This document shows positions 8,408 through 18,049 of a stretch of DNA of 64,000 bases, piece after piece. Below the pieces are notes generated by a model, which ran no database searches, was not told the DNA's origin, and saw only the letters and a program-made list of their open reading frames with translations. The translations under genes were made by a program, and so were the position numbers. This stretch comes from Synechococcus sp. PCC 7502 (lineage in GTDB: Bacteria > Cyanobacteriota > Cyanobacteriia > Pseudanabaenales > Pseudanabaenaceae). Each line of letters begins with the position of its first letter. Position 1 is the first letter of the stretch. The stretch lies in contig NC_019702.1 in NCBI RefSeq assembly GCF_000317085.1, forward strand, positions 1,890,394 through 1,954,393, written 5' to 3'.

Positions 8408-9418
8408 TCAGGCTAAGAATCCCATAGCATCTTTAACTGAGCGTAGGGTTGCGAAGGCGATCGCCGATGCTTTTTCTTTACCAGTGGCTAAAACTTGGTC
8501 TAAGTAGCCAGTTTCATTGATAACTTCCTGATATTTAGCTTGAATGGGCTGAAGACTAGAGTTAATGGTTTCAATAAGGATCGGTTTAAAGTCACCCCAA
8601 CCCCTGAGATTTTGGCATTCAGCTATTACCTGTTCCTTGTTTTTTGCCGATAGGATCATATATAAAGATAAAAGATTATGGCATTCTGGGCGATTTGGAT
8701 TATCAAACTCCAGTCCCCGTTCGGCATCGGTTTTACATTTTTTGATTTTTTTCGCGATCGCATCTGGAGTATCTAGTAAATGAATTCTACTCATATCTGA
8801 AGGATCGGACTTAGACATTTTGCTATTACCATCGGTTAGGCTCATTACCCTTGCCCCTGCCTTAGGAATGAGGGGATTGGGCAGTTTAAAAATAGGTTGA
8901 TTTTTACTCCCAAATTGATCATTTATCCTAATGGCAATATCACGAGTTAGCTCTAAGTGCTGCTTTTGATCTTCCCCCACTGGCACCAAGTCGGCTTGAT
9001 ACAACAAAATATCTGCTGCCATGAGGACAGGATAGTCTAGTAATCCAACATTAACATTTTCGCCCTGTTTGAGTGCTTTTTCCTTAAACTGAATCATACG
9101 TTCTAACCAATTTAAGGGGGTAATACAGTTAAACAGCCAAGCTAGTTCAGCATGGGCAGAAATATGAGACTGGACAAAGACTGTAGATACCTCTGGATCA
9201 ATCCCACAGGCGATATATAGGGCAGCGGTGCGGCGAGTATTTTCTGCTAGTTCATGACGATAGTTAGCCCCAGTAATGGCATGGAGATCGACAACACAGA
9301 AAAAGTTCTCATATTCTGCTTGACTTTCTACCCAATTGCGAATAGCTCCTAAATAGTTACCGATATGCAAATTACCTGTGGGTTGAACGCCTGAGAGTAC
9401 TCTTTTTTTCTGTATCAT
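8408..9418 (-). CDS. trpS: Tryptophanyl-tRNA synthetase
   Basis: Charges tRNA-Trp in the cytoplasm. The 336-residue class I synthetase has the HIGH-type motif at PTGNLHIGN (residues 13-21) and KMSKS at 200-204. The tryptophan-pocket segment DYPVLMAADILLY (128-140) is intact, as is the following GEDQKQHLELTRD block. Length and order agree with bacterial TrpRS. It ends 21 bp from the convergent RND gene and is divergent from lpxD across a 109-bp spacer. Confidence 0.97.
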   Translation of the reverse strand: MIQKKRVLSGVQPTGNLHIGNYLGAIRNWVESQAEYENFFCVVDLHAITGANYRHELAENTRRTAALYIACGIDPEVSTVFVQSHISAHAELAWLFNCITPLNWLERMIQFKEKALKQGENVNVGLLDYPVLMAADILLYQADLVPVGEDQKQHLELTRDIAIRINDQFGSKNQPIFKLPNPLIPKAGARVMSLTDGNSKMSKSDPSDMSRIHLLDTPDAIAKKIKKCKTDAERGLEFDNPNRPECHNLLSLYMILSAKNKEQVIAECQNLRGWGDFKPILIETINSSLQPIQAKYQEVINETGYLDQVLATGKEKASAIAFATLRSVKDAMGFLA

Positions 9419-9527
9419 GATTTAGTTATTTATTTAGCTGTTTGATTTAATTATTTGGCTTAATTGCTTGAACTGAGCTTAAACCGAGATCAATAATAAC
9501 GTTTCTAAAAATCTAATTTTAACTAGC

Positions 9528-10574
9528 ATGAAACTTTCTGAGTTGGTAACTTATATCCCTGATGCTAATTTTGAACTCGCAGATAATCATAATGATCCAG
9601 AGATTACAGGCGTAGCAGCTATTGATTCAGCCCAAGCGGGTGACATTACTTTTTTAAGTTCAAATAAGTATTTAACCAAGTTATCTATAACCCAAGCCAG
9701 TGCGGTAATTATAGACTTACAAACTCCCTGTGCCTTACCCTGCATTCGTACCAAAAATCCTCGATTGGCATTTGCGCGGGTCTTAAATTTATTTTATCAA
9801 CCGATTAAACTGCCTTCGGGCATTGATCCTACGGTGGTATTGGGGGCTGGAGTCTTAATTGGTGCCAATGTGGCGATCGCTCCCCATGTAGTCATTGGTG
9901 ACGGCGTAATCATTGGTGATGATGTTAGTATTTTTGCCAATACGGTCATTTATCCGCAAGTCAAAATTGGCGATCGCTCGATCATCCATGCGAACTGTGT
10001 AATTCGTGAATATACGGAAATTGGTCAAGACTGTTTAGTTGGTGCTAGTAGTGCGATCGGGGGAGATGGCTTTGGGTTTGAATTAGATCAGCAGGGACAA
10101 TGGTATAAAATTCCCCAAACAGGCTATGTCAAACTTGGCGATCGGGTGGAAATTGGCAGCCTTACAGCGATCGATCGTCCAGTTATGGGGATCACTGATA
10201 TTGGTGCAGGTACCAAAATTGATAATTTAGTTCAAGTTGGGCATGGGGTTAAAATTGGTCATAATTCCATGATTGTGGCGCAGGTGGGTTTAGCAGGTGG
10301 AGCAGTTTTAGGTAACTATGTGACTTTGGCGGGGCAGGTTGGGGTTGGTGATCAAGCAACTATTGGTGATCAGGCGATCGTTGGTGCCAAGTCTGGGGTA
10401 ATTAGCCATGTGGAAGCAGGGGCAAGAGTTATCGGATATCCCACGGTTGCCGAACGAGAATGGAAACGCACTATTGTTGCCCAACATCATCTACCACAGA
10501 TGGTTAAGACTATTCAGAAATTGGAAAAACAAGTGGCTGAACTTGCAGCCAAACTAAATCAAATTGAACCGTAA
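9528..10574 (+). CDS. lpxD: UDP-3-O-acylglucosamine N-acyltransferase
   Basis: Transfers the N-linked acyl chain in lipid A synthesis. The 348-residue protein has the N-terminal uridine-binding LpxD domain (about 1-95), then a left-handed beta helix of many [IV]G-x4 hexapeptides (about 100-315) and a C-terminal helix (about 322-346). The catalytic histidine is His239 in VQVGHGVKIGHN, the same number as in the E. coli enzyme. Cyanobacterial lpxD is often found apart from the other lpx genes, as here. The start ATG is the first in frame and matches the family N-terminus (MKLSELV). Confidence 0.93.
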   Translation: MKLSELVTYIPDANFELADNHNDPEITGVAAIDSAQAGDITFLSSNKYLTKLSITQASAVIIDLQTPCALPCIRTKNPRLAFARVLNLFYQPIKLPSGIDPTVVLGAGVLIGANVAIAPHVVIGDGVIIGDDVSIFANTVIYPQVKIGDRSIIHANCVIREYTEIGQDCLVGASSAIGGDGFGFELDQQGQWYKIPQTGYVKLGDRVEIGSLTAIDRPVMGITDIGAGTKIDNLVQVGHGVKIGHNSMIVAQVGLAGGAVLGNYVTLAGQVGVGDQATIGDQAIVGAKSGVISHVEAGARVIGYPTVAEREWKRTIVAQHHLPQMVKTIQKLEKQVAELAAKLNQIEP

Positions 10575-10607
10575 TTATTCCTACGTTTCTTGGTTAATTA
10601 GAACTGG

Positions 10608-11669
10608 TTAACTGGGACTTTGATCAAGGCGGGTAATAAATTTTTGGAGTTGTTCCTTTAGTTCTTCACCTTCTTGATCGTTGGGATTGTTCCATCCTGC
10701 CAACCAAATCGGTGCGGGCAAGTGTCCCACGGGAGCAGAAGTAGAGAAATTAATTTGATCATTATTAATCCAATTAGCTTTAACTCGCCATTGCAAGCGA
10801 TCGCCAAATTTTTGCCAACTTGTATCTGGGATAAATTTCCCAAAAATCAGACTAATTTCATCATCCCTGTCCATTGTTCCTGTTTCAGGCTGTGGAATCA
10901 GAGCCTTAAGTTGAGCCGAAATCTTAATTTCCTGCTGAGATAATACTGATTCTTGAGCTTGCTTGAGGTCTTTAATAATAATTGGAGCTAAGGTGCGGTA
11001 AGTATGATTAGGGTTAGCTATTGCTAGTTTTACCAATTGGATTAAATCACACCATGTGACCAGATCAAACTGTTCTCCCATTAGCTGTAATTGATCACAA
11101 ATAATTTGTAACTGTTGCCGACTGGTGGGGCGATCAGGCTGCTTAAATAGCTGGAGCATATCCCGAAGTCTAGCAGGCACATCGGAGCGAAACACCATAG
11201 TTGTAGCTCTGAGTTCTTCAGCCGATTTATTAATAACTGGCACAGCTGGAACTAGATTACTAATTCGAGTTTTCAGTTGAGCAAATAGGGGTTCGGAGTT
11301 GGCTAAAGTTTCTTGAGCGACTTGATCATTTGCCTCTGAGGGGTTTTGGAGTTGTTGCAGCAGTTCTTTGAGGGTATCTAGGGCAGTGAGCAATAAACTT
11401 TGGAAATCTTGATCTACTTCCGTTTCAGGATGATCCTTCAATACCTTAAATGAATCTTCTAGGTTATGGGCAACGTGCTGCATATCCGTAATTCCTAGCA
11501 TTGCGGCTCCACCTTTGATCGAATGAGCGGCTCGAAATAACTCATTCATCATTTCTGGGTCGGCTAAGGTGTCTTGTAGGTTAACTAGACTAGATTCAAT
11601 GGTATTAATGTGATCGGATGCCTCTTCGATGAAGTAACCTAAGATCTGTTTTTGCTTATCTGAATCCAT
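10608..11669 (-). CDS. Hpt (histidine phosphotransfer) domain protein
   Basis: A 353-residue protein with an N-terminal Hpt helical bundle (about 1-125). The phospho-accepting residue is His49 in the motif FRAAHSIKGGAAMLG, as in CheA P1 domains and phosphorelay proteins. The remainder (about 150-353) has no kinase or receiver motif that I can see and is unassigned. It lies downstream of the GUN4-like gene on the same strand, 68 bp away. It probably relays phosphate between a hybrid kinase and a response regulator encoded elsewhere. The C-terminal region may interact with a partner. Confidence 0.85.
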   Translation of the reverse strand: MDSDKQKQILGYFIEEASDHINTIESSLVNLQDTLADPEMMNELFRAAHSIKGGAAMLGITDMQHVAHNLEDSFKVLKDHPETEVDQDFQSLLLTALDTLKELLQQLQNPSEANDQVAQETLANSEPLFAQLKTRISNLVPAVPVINKSAEELRATTMVFRSDVPARLRDMLQLFKQPDRPTSRQQLQIICDQLQLMGEQFDLVTWCDLIQLVKLAIANPNHTYRTLAPIIIKDLKQAQESVLSQQEIKISAQLKALIPQPETGTMDRDDEISLIFGKFIPDTSWQKFGDRLQWRVKANWINNDQINFSTSAPVGHLPAPIWLAGWNNPNDQEGEELKEQLQKFITRLDQSPS

Positions 11670-11737
11670 GAGCGTGAATATATTTTAATTAGTTATATTT
11701 ATTTCTGAATTTAGTTGTGAGTTATTGTTGATTTTCC

Positions 11738-12223
11738 TTAACGGCTTTCTTTATAAATACGACTCTGCACGGTAAAACCAAACTTACCATCACTATACTT
11801 GTGCCATAGCTTATCGATCGCATTTAGAGTGGCATTGGGAATTTGGTCAATATCTTGGGTAGTCAGACTTGTGCCGAGTTTTTTATGGATGGCAACACAG
11901 AGCAGATTCCATGTTTCTTGGTTAGCTTCCTGCCATAGCTTATTTGCCAGCAGATTTTCTAATTTTTCGTAGGTGTTTGGGGAAGTGGTCGATCGCTTAA
12001 ATTTCAGGGTCATTGCTCCTGTGCCTTGACTGCCATTGAGGAGAATTACTTGCCCATGTTCAGATATTTTAATTGACACAGAAAGCTCTTCTAGCTCTAA
12101 ACCTCCTGTTGTCGTAGGAATTTGGCTAATTAAATTTATTAACTGTTCTAAATTGAACTGTAAAACCAGGCTATCTATGGCTTGAATACGTTCAGACGAG
12201 GTTTCGATAAGAATTTGGAACAT
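11738..12223 (-). CDS. Protein with an incomplete GUN4-like domain
   Basis: A 161-residue protein. Residues 85-157 resemble the first half of GUN4, the porphyrin-binding activator of Mg-chelatase: YEKLENLLANKLWQEANQET, then IPNATLNAIDKLWHKYS and GKFGFTVQSRIY. A complete GUN4 core continues for several more helices, and here the protein stops four residues after the IYKE segment. The N-terminal 80 residues are a predicted beta/alpha unit I do not recognise. There is no sign of the missing half in another frame downstream. It may be a regulatory paralogue rather than a Mg-chelatase activator. It lies 6 bp after the ClC gene on the same strand, so it is probably co-transcribed with it. Confidence 0.75.
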   Translation of the reverse strand: MFQILIETSSERIQAIDSLVLQFNLEQLINLISQIPTTTGGLELEELSVSIKISEHGQVILLNGSQGTGAMTLKFKRSTTSPNTYEKLENLLANKLWQEANQETWNLLCVAIHKKLGTSLTTQDIDQIPNATLNAIDKLWHKYSDGKFGFTVQSRIYKESR

Positions 12224-12229
12224 AGTCTT

Positions 12230-14098
12230 TTATGAGGATTTTATTGATTCCTGCTCTGTTAGGCGTAAAACCTGATCTTTGGTTAGCATAGAGCTAGTTG
12301 CTTCAGTTTCAATTATATTGGGGAGTTCGGTTTTGGTTGCAGCAATTTTATCAGCGATCGCTTGTTTAGTTAAAGCGGTACTGTAGGCAGTTGTAATTGC
12401 CTGTCTTTCGATAATACCTAAAACTCGACTGGTAATGTTGCGATCAACTACGGGTAATTGTCTTAAATCTCTGGTTTCCATCCGCCGCAGAGCTTCTGCT
12501 AAAGATTCATCGGCATGGGTATATAGTAAATCTCGACTGCAAATTTCACTAACGGTCATGAGGTTTAAGCGTTTACTAAGATTGCGCTCTATATCTTGAG
12601 TTGTCACTATACCCACTAATTGATGGGATGAGTCCATTACTAAAGCACTATGAAAATAGCCACTGGTCAAAACCTGTGCTGCTTGTAATACTGGCATTGA
12701 GGCTCTAAAGGACATGGGATGGGAGTTCATAACTTCAGCAATTTTAATTTTTTGCAAAATATCTGCCTCCGCCCTTACCTGCTTTCCCTGTTGGGGGTAA
12801 ATTTGCTCGACCATCCACGCACATAGTCCCACGGCTGCCATAAGTGGTAAAACTATGCGATAGTCACGGGTCATTTCAAATAAAAGCAATACTGCGGTTA
12901 GGGGAGCGCGGACTGTACCTGCTAGGACTGCTGCCATTCCGACTAAAGCATAGGCAGGAGGAGCAGCGATCGGCATGGTCACGGGCATGATTAACCCCAA
13001 AGCCTGACCATAGGCACTACCAAGAATAGCCCCCAAGAAAATAGCAGGAGCAAAGGTTCCGCCCACAAAACCACTGCCAAAGCAGATACCTGTTAGTAAT
13101 AATTTGGCTCCCAGTAAGAGAAGGCGAAACCAGAGGGAAAAAGGAGAATCTTGCAGGATCGACTCTACGGTTTCATAACCTATGCCCATGACTTCAGGTA
13201 GTTGGGTCGCCGTTAAGCCCACGCATAGTCCCCCGATCACAATCTTTAACGGCATGGGAATTTCTCCTACGATCGCTAATCTAGGAATTTTCCCCGCAAA
13301 TAAATCTTGGGATATTTTTAAGGTTTTACTGAAGGAGATCGCCACAAAACTGGCTAATACTCCTAAACCAAGATATAGAGGTAGTTCCCAAAAACCGCGT
13401 ACATCATAGACAGGCAAATTAAAAGCAGGTTCTCCGCCTAGTCCAATTTGGGCAACTAGTCCTGAAACCACCGCCGCAATCACGACAACTGTAATTGTAT
13501 TGTTAAGATTAGACCGTTCCGCCCCTAGAGAACCACCTAAAACCACTTCAAGGGCAAAAAATACCCCTGCGATCGGAGCATTAAAGCCTGCCGATAATCC
13601 CGCCGCCGCCCCCGCACTCACCAGTAGCCGAATTCTTTCGCTGGAAAACTTTAATACCTGCCCCAGCAAAGAACCAATATTACTGCCAAGTTCTACACTT
13701 GGTCCCTCTGGTCCTAAGGAGGCACCTGCCCCAAGGGACATCGCTGCAGCTAGGGTTTTAAGGGGAATTTTTGCATAGGGCAATCTTCCCCCTTCCTTGG
13801 CAACGGCATTGGATAAACCACTAAAACCCGCTTCAGTTTGTTGAATATAAATTCTGAGAAAGCTAACAACAAGACCTCCTAGTACTGGAATAATAGCGAT
13901 CGCCCAAGGATTAATCGTATTAAGCTTCAGAGCTAGATCATGCCAGTACAGATTTTGCATGAAGCCAATTAAAAACCTAAATAGGCAAACACCAATTCCC
14001 GTAGCTATGCCTACAATCATTGCTACCACAAGCATCACAACGGCGGCTTGAGGCTGAAAGCGATTAAGCAGGTTAACTAATATGGAGGAAATTTGCAT
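12230..14098 (-). CDS. ClC-family chloride channel/transporter with CBS domains
   Basis: A 622-residue membrane protein with about ten hydrophobic segments over residues 15-435. Anion-pathway motifs are GAGASLGPEGPSVELGS at 123-139, whose Glu131 matches the gating glutamate of the GREGP motif, and GSGFVGGTFAPAIFLGA near 345. The C-terminus has two CBS domains (about 450-570), which usually bind adenine nucleotides and tune gating. A gating glutamate is found in both channels and Cl-/H+ exchangers. I cannot decide between them. The gene heads a run of three on the minus strand (ClC, GUN4-like, Hpt). Confidence 0.93.
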   Translation of the reverse strand: MQISSILVNLLNRFQPQAAVVMLVVAMIVGIATGIGVCLFRFLIGFMQNLYWHDLALKLNTINPWAIAIIPVLGGLVVSFLRIYIQQTEAGFSGLSNAVAKEGGRLPYAKIPLKTLAAAMSLGAGASLGPEGPSVELGSNIGSLLGQVLKFSSERIRLLVSAGAAAGLSAGFNAPIAGVFFALEVVLGGSLGAERSNLNNTITVVVIAAVVSGLVAQIGLGGEPAFNLPVYDVRGFWELPLYLGLGVLASFVAISFSKTLKISQDLFAGKIPRLAIVGEIPMPLKIVIGGLCVGLTATQLPEVMGIGYETVESILQDSPFSLWFRLLLLGAKLLLTGICFGSGFVGGTFAPAIFLGAILGSAYGQALGLIMPVTMPIAAPPAYALVGMAAVLAGTVRAPLTAVLLLFEMTRDYRIVLPLMAAVGLCAWMVEQIYPQQGKQVRAEADILQKIKIAEVMNSHPMSFRASMPVLQAAQVLTSGYFHSALVMDSSHQLVGIVTTQDIERNLSKRLNLMTVSEICSRDLLYTHADESLAEALRRMETRDLRQLPVVDRNITSRVLGIIERQAITTAYSTALTKQAIADKIAATKTELPNIIETEATSSMLTKDQVLRLTEQESIKSS

Positions 14099-14121
14099 AT
14101 TTAGCTTGCATATTTAATAGA

Positions 14122-16416
14122 TTAACTAATGATTTCAGAATCTACATCTTCAAATTCTTCAAAGGTATCCAAAGATTCGGGCAGTTCATCTTCAAATTCT
14201 GTGTTGTTAACATTACCCACACTGCTTCTAACTGCCACCAGATCGATCTGCTGACGATAATAGTCAACACTTTTAACTTGGACTTCAACCCGATCGCCCA
14301 AGCTATATTGTCTCCCACTGCGTCGCCCTACTAATACGGTGGCACCACGACCTTTAGCCCTAGTAGTAGTTTGAGGAAATTCGTACCAGTCATCCTTGAG
14401 AGAACTAACATGGACTAAGCCTTCCACCAATAGGGATTCAATTTCTACAAAGAAGCCATAGGACTGCACACCCGTAATAATGCCAAAAAAGTTCTCTCCC
14501 GTTCTTGCCTGCATATACTCAGCCTTACGCAAGCTTTCGAGGTCTGACTGTGCCTTAAAAAATAGGTTTTCTTGCTGATTCAGTTTTGGTAGTACCAGTT
14601 CAATTTCCGCCCGCAGTTGCCGTTCACGATCAGGAGGTAGCACACTCCAATTCACTTGACCATGACAACTGGAACTATGCAGATCAACTCCTTCTTTAAT
14701 CCGACTGCTACGGCGATCGCGACCTTCAGAGAATAGAAGATGTAATAGTCGCTGTACCAGTAAGTCTCCATAGCGATGTTGGGGCGCAACCGCATGAATA
14801 TAGGGCTGGTCAATTAGGGATAAACCAAAATGTGGTTCGGGTTCTACGGTATATTCCTCTAAGCGCATTAGTGACAGAAAAATATACTTAACAATTTCTC
14901 GGCTGGTAACTTCGGGTAATTGCTCGATTGCCGCCAATATATTTTGATAATCCTGAGGTTGCAGTTGGTCAGCCCCAATGGCAGGCACTTGAACCCCCAT
15001 ACATTCCAAAAGCTTGAGCCAATCTCCAATTTTTACAGGATCGGGAGCAGGATGGGAGCAAAATATGCCTGGTAGGGATAGAGCCGCTAAATGGGAAGCG
15101 ATCGCCTGATTCACTAAAATCATAATTTCTGAGACCAGCCCATATATAGGAATCCCCTCAGGAACTACCGATATACCGCGATTACCTTCATCGGGTTCTT
15201 GGGTTTTAGCCTGTGGCAAGATTAGTCTATAGGCAAGCGATCGAGATTTTTGCAAACTCTGGCTGACATCAACAATATTGTGAATCAAAGCCTTAACTTC
15301 TGGACTAAGATCACCTGAGTCTTGATTATTGAGGACAGCCTGAGCTTCTTGGTAACTTAAAACGGCATTTACAGAAATTACCGATGGATGAATAGAAAAA
15401 GATGTTACGGTTCCATCTGCTTCGAGTTTGATCTCCACAGACATGGCTAAACGCTCAGACTGCTGTAAAAACTTAATAGGGGGCAACATCGGAATTGTCG
15501 TATCTCCTAAACCTACGGAGCGCAAACGTTGGCGAGCCGCATCATCAATATTAGAGCCGATCGCCACATAACCAGAGACATCGGGAATATGCACAATCAA
15601 ATTCCAGCCTTGATCAACTGGGGTAAGGGAAATAGCAGCAGTGCCACCAATTTCAACGGATAATATCGAGCGCAGGTCTAGGCGATTTTCAATGGCAAAA
15701 GACTTAGGCAGATTTTCTACTTCGGCTAGCACCTTATCACTAAACTTGCGAGGTAAATTATACTTACAGCAAACCAAATCCACATCCGCCGTAGATTCAG
15801 CATTACTTCCCAAAATTTGGGCAATTCGTCCTTGGGGCAAGTGACTGCCAAGGGGATAGCGCACCATTTCCAAGTGGATCAGCTTGTCGATCGCCACAGA
15901 TAGGTCTGGCACATTTTGATCGGGAACCAGTTCAATTTCAAATAACAGTCGATCATCTAAAGGCGTAGCCCGATAGCCAGAATCAGTGGCTTTGACCTTA
16001 GCCAATAGGGTGGGGTTAGACCTCTGGGTAATCAAACGCACCTCACCTTCGGGACTGCGGCGGCGCACACCTTCTTTCGTAACTTTGACCAAAACCCGAT
16101 CGCCATTCCAAGCAGTACTCAGACGACTTTCACGAATATAAATATCCTCTGCTCCTTCCGTATCTTGGATGGCAAAGCAAAAACCTTTACTAGAGCAGCG
16201 CAGTTTACCTTCGACTAGACCATCTTCAGGTGTGCGGCGGTAACGTCCTTTATCTTTTTCTAAAATGCCGACTTTTTCGAGGGCATCCAGTGCGACCTGG
16301 AGCTTACGAATATTTGATTCATCTTCACTGATGCCAAGTTTTTTTTCTATAACCTTAGGAGCAACAAGCTTTTGATCAGAAAAGTTTTCAAGTAGTTGAG
16401 CGATCGAGAATTCCAT
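14122..16416 (-). CDS. RNase II/R-family (Zam-like) protein, catalytic aspartates apparently missing
   Basis: A 764-residue protein in RNase II/R order: N-terminal winged helix (about 1-60), cold-shock-like OB fold (about 65-125), RNB domain (about 240-565), and C-terminal S1 domain (about 638-720). The RNB fold is recognisable by VHIPDVSGYV (275-284), PMLPP (309-313) and HFGLSL (529-534). At the active site, however, the family's Asp cluster (D-x-DDA-[IL]-S) reads TAAIS at 259-263, so the metal-binding aspartates are absent. The later SPIRRYPDL block reads APQHRYGDL (544-552). Cyanobacterial relatives are called Zam, after acetazolamide resistance. I infer RNA binding without exonuclease action. 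It lies 23 bp upstream of the ClC gene on the same strand. Confidence 0.85.
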   Translation of the reverse strand: MEFSIAQLLENFSDQKLVAPKVIEKKLGISEDESNIRKLQVALDALEKVGILEKDKGRYRRTPEDGLVEGKLRCSSKGFCFAIQDTEGAEDIYIRESRLSTAWNGDRVLVKVTKEGVRRRSPEGEVRLITQRSNPTLLAKVKATDSGYRATPLDDRLLFEIELVPDQNVPDLSVAIDKLIHLEMVRYPLGSHLPQGRIAQILGSNAESTADVDLVCCKYNLPRKFSDKVLAEVENLPKSFAIENRLDLRSILSVEIGGTAAISLTPVDQGWNLIVHIPDVSGYVAIGSNIDDAARQRLRSVGLGDTTIPMLPPIKFLQQSERLAMSVEIKLEADGTVTSFSIHPSVISVNAVLSYQEAQAVLNNQDSGDLSPEVKALIHNIVDVSQSLQKSRSLAYRLILPQAKTQEPDEGNRGISVVPEGIPIYGLVSEIMILVNQAIASHLAALSLPGIFCSHPAPDPVKIGDWLKLLECMGVQVPAIGADQLQPQDYQNILAAIEQLPEVTSREIVKYIFLSLMRLEEYTVEPEPHFGLSLIDQPYIHAVAPQHRYGDLLVQRLLHLLFSEGRDRRSSRIKEGVDLHSSSCHGQVNWSVLPPDRERQLRAEIELVLPKLNQQENLFFKAQSDLESLRKAEYMQARTGENFFGIITGVQSYGFFVEIESLLVEGLVHVSSLKDDWYEFPQTTTRAKGRGATVLVGRRSGRQYSLGDRVEVQVKSVDYYRQQIDLVAVRSSVGNVNNTEFEDELPESLDTFEEFEDVDSEIIS

Positions 16417-16734
16417 TGATGTTGATTAAAATACGGGTTAATACGTTGATTTCGTCTAAATATTAATTAAGTAATTGATCTTAGTAAGACTCACACTTCA
16501 AGCCAGTCTTTACTAGCCAATTAACCTAACTGATTCAATTATGTAATAAAAAATCGGGTTTATTCTCAATAAATGCTTTATCTAGATTAAGCTAGTGCTT
16601 TTAGATTCATTTAGATTTATATATCGCTATTAAAGGTAGCTAATCTCAACAGTTCATAAGTATTATCCCCATATCCAAGTCTAAGCCCAAATCTAACATA
16701 GAGCGATTCAAAACCCCTGTCATCCAGAAGACAA
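16417..16734. other. Intergenic region between cysK end and RNB-protein start
   Basis: This 318-bp AT-rich region follows the cysteine synthase gene and precedes the RNB-like gene, both on the minus strand. It should contain the promoter of the latter. I see no ORF with coding character, no tRNA-like fold and no clear terminator. Confidence 0.4.
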
Positions 16735-17739
16735 TCAATCTAAAATACTACTGATGCTACCCGTGGGTGTTAACTGTTTTTCAGCCAACCATTGAGAGTT
16801 AAACATTCGGCTTTGATACCTGCCCCCGCCATCACACAGGATAGTGACAATCACCTTGCCTTTACCTAGTTTACGTGCCAGTTTTACAGCCCCAACTACA
16901 TTTAAGGCGGCGGAACTACCAACAAATAAGCCATCATTTTTAAGTAAATAATGCGCCATTTCGATCGCTTCTAAATCACTACCTTGAAAAGCCCCATCGA
17001 GCTTAGCACGATAAAAATTAGCTGTACCTCGATTAATACCAATGCCTTCTGTAATCGAACTACCTTCAGCTTTGAAAGTACCCGTAGTCATGTAATTAAA
17101 TAGCCCAGACCCCGGAGGATCAATCAAATAACAGGCAATATCTGGCTTTTGGGATTTTAAGTATGCAGTTACCCCACCAATAGTGCCACCAGTCCCCGAA
17201 GACATGACAATGCCATCGATCGCTCCACCAGTTTGTTGCCAAATTTCAGGTGCAGTGGTTTGGTAATGGGCATCTGAGTTCGCCATATTCTCAAATTGAT
17301 CAGCCCAAAAAGCATTATCTATACTCTGCGATCGCCGTTGGGCGGTGTGATAAAAATGATTAGGATTACTGAAAGCCACAGGTTCGACTAATTCAACTTC
17401 TGCCCCCAGAGTCCTCAATAAATCTATTTTCTCAGGGGACTGATTACTAGGCATAACAATTACACAACGATAACCTTTAGCATTTGCCACCAACGCTAAC
17501 CCGATCCCAGTATTTCCTGCTGTACCTTCAACTATGGTTCCACCTGCTTTGAGCTTGCCATCTTTTTCTGCTTGCTCCACCATAAATAAAGCTGCTCGAT
17601 CTTTAACGCTCCCACCGGGATTTAAAAACTCGGCTTTTCCTAAAATTTTGCAGCCTGTGATTGCTGATAATGATGGGATTTCAATTAAGGGAGTGTTACC
17701 AATTGCCCCTGCAAAACCAATGCAGATATTAGTCGCCAT
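16735..17739 (-). CDS. cysK: Cysteine synthase A (O-acetylserine sulfhydrylase)
   Basis: A PLP enzyme making cysteine from O-acetylserine and sulfide. In the 334-residue protein the PLP lysine is Lys46 in NPGGSVKDRAA. The phosphate and substrate loop reads EGTAGNTGIG (71-80), where most CysK proteins have EPTSGNTG; this variant is seen in a sub-branch of bacterial and fungal enzymes. The GTGGT phosphate-binding loop follows at about residue 187. The ending is typical (CDGGGRYQSRMFN). It is a single gene without adjacent cysE or sulfate genes. Cystathionine beta-synthase-like activity is a less likely alternative. Confidence 0.92.
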   Translation of the reverse strand: MATNICIGFAGAIGNTPLIEIPSLSAITGCKILGKAEFLNPGGSVKDRAALFMVEQAEKDGKLKAGGTIVEGTAGNTGIGLALVANAKGYRCVIVMPSNQSPEKIDLLRTLGAEVELVEPVAFSNPNHFYHTAQRRSQSIDNAFWADQFENMANSDAHYQTTAPEIWQQTGGAIDGIVMSSGTGGTIGGVTAYLKSQKPDIACYLIDPPGSGLFNYMTTGTFKAEGSSITEGIGINRGTANFYRAKLDGAFQGSDLEAIEMAHYLLKNDGLFVGSSAALNVVGAVKLARKLGKGKVIVTILCDGGGRYQSRMFNSQWLAEKQLTPTGSISSILD

Positions 17740-18049
17740 TTTAAATTCGGTTAAAATTTGGTTTAAAAATTCTACTATCCTAAATTTACATTCAAACCTA
17801 CAGATTAATTTCCCGTAATTTAGTAATCTTCTTTAAAGATAAATCCAGACTTGGGTTAACTCAGGTACTTGCTGATGAATTTATCAGTGGTTAAGCATTC
17901 AAAATCAGCGATCGCCTGAATTAATTTCCTAATTATCAGAAACAAAAGATTCGGCTTCTCCCACAAAGTACAAAATTATTGGGGCTAATGTCTATAATTG
18001 GTTTGCCAAATGCCACTACTGTAATATTTAATCCCTCGTTAGGCTGTAA
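17740..18049. other. Intergenic region upstream of cysK
   Basis: This 310-bp region lies between the ABC ATPase stop (18050) and the cysK start. It contains one HIP1 octamer near 17910. No gene or clear terminator is visible; it presumably carries the cysK promoter. Confidence 0.4.
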
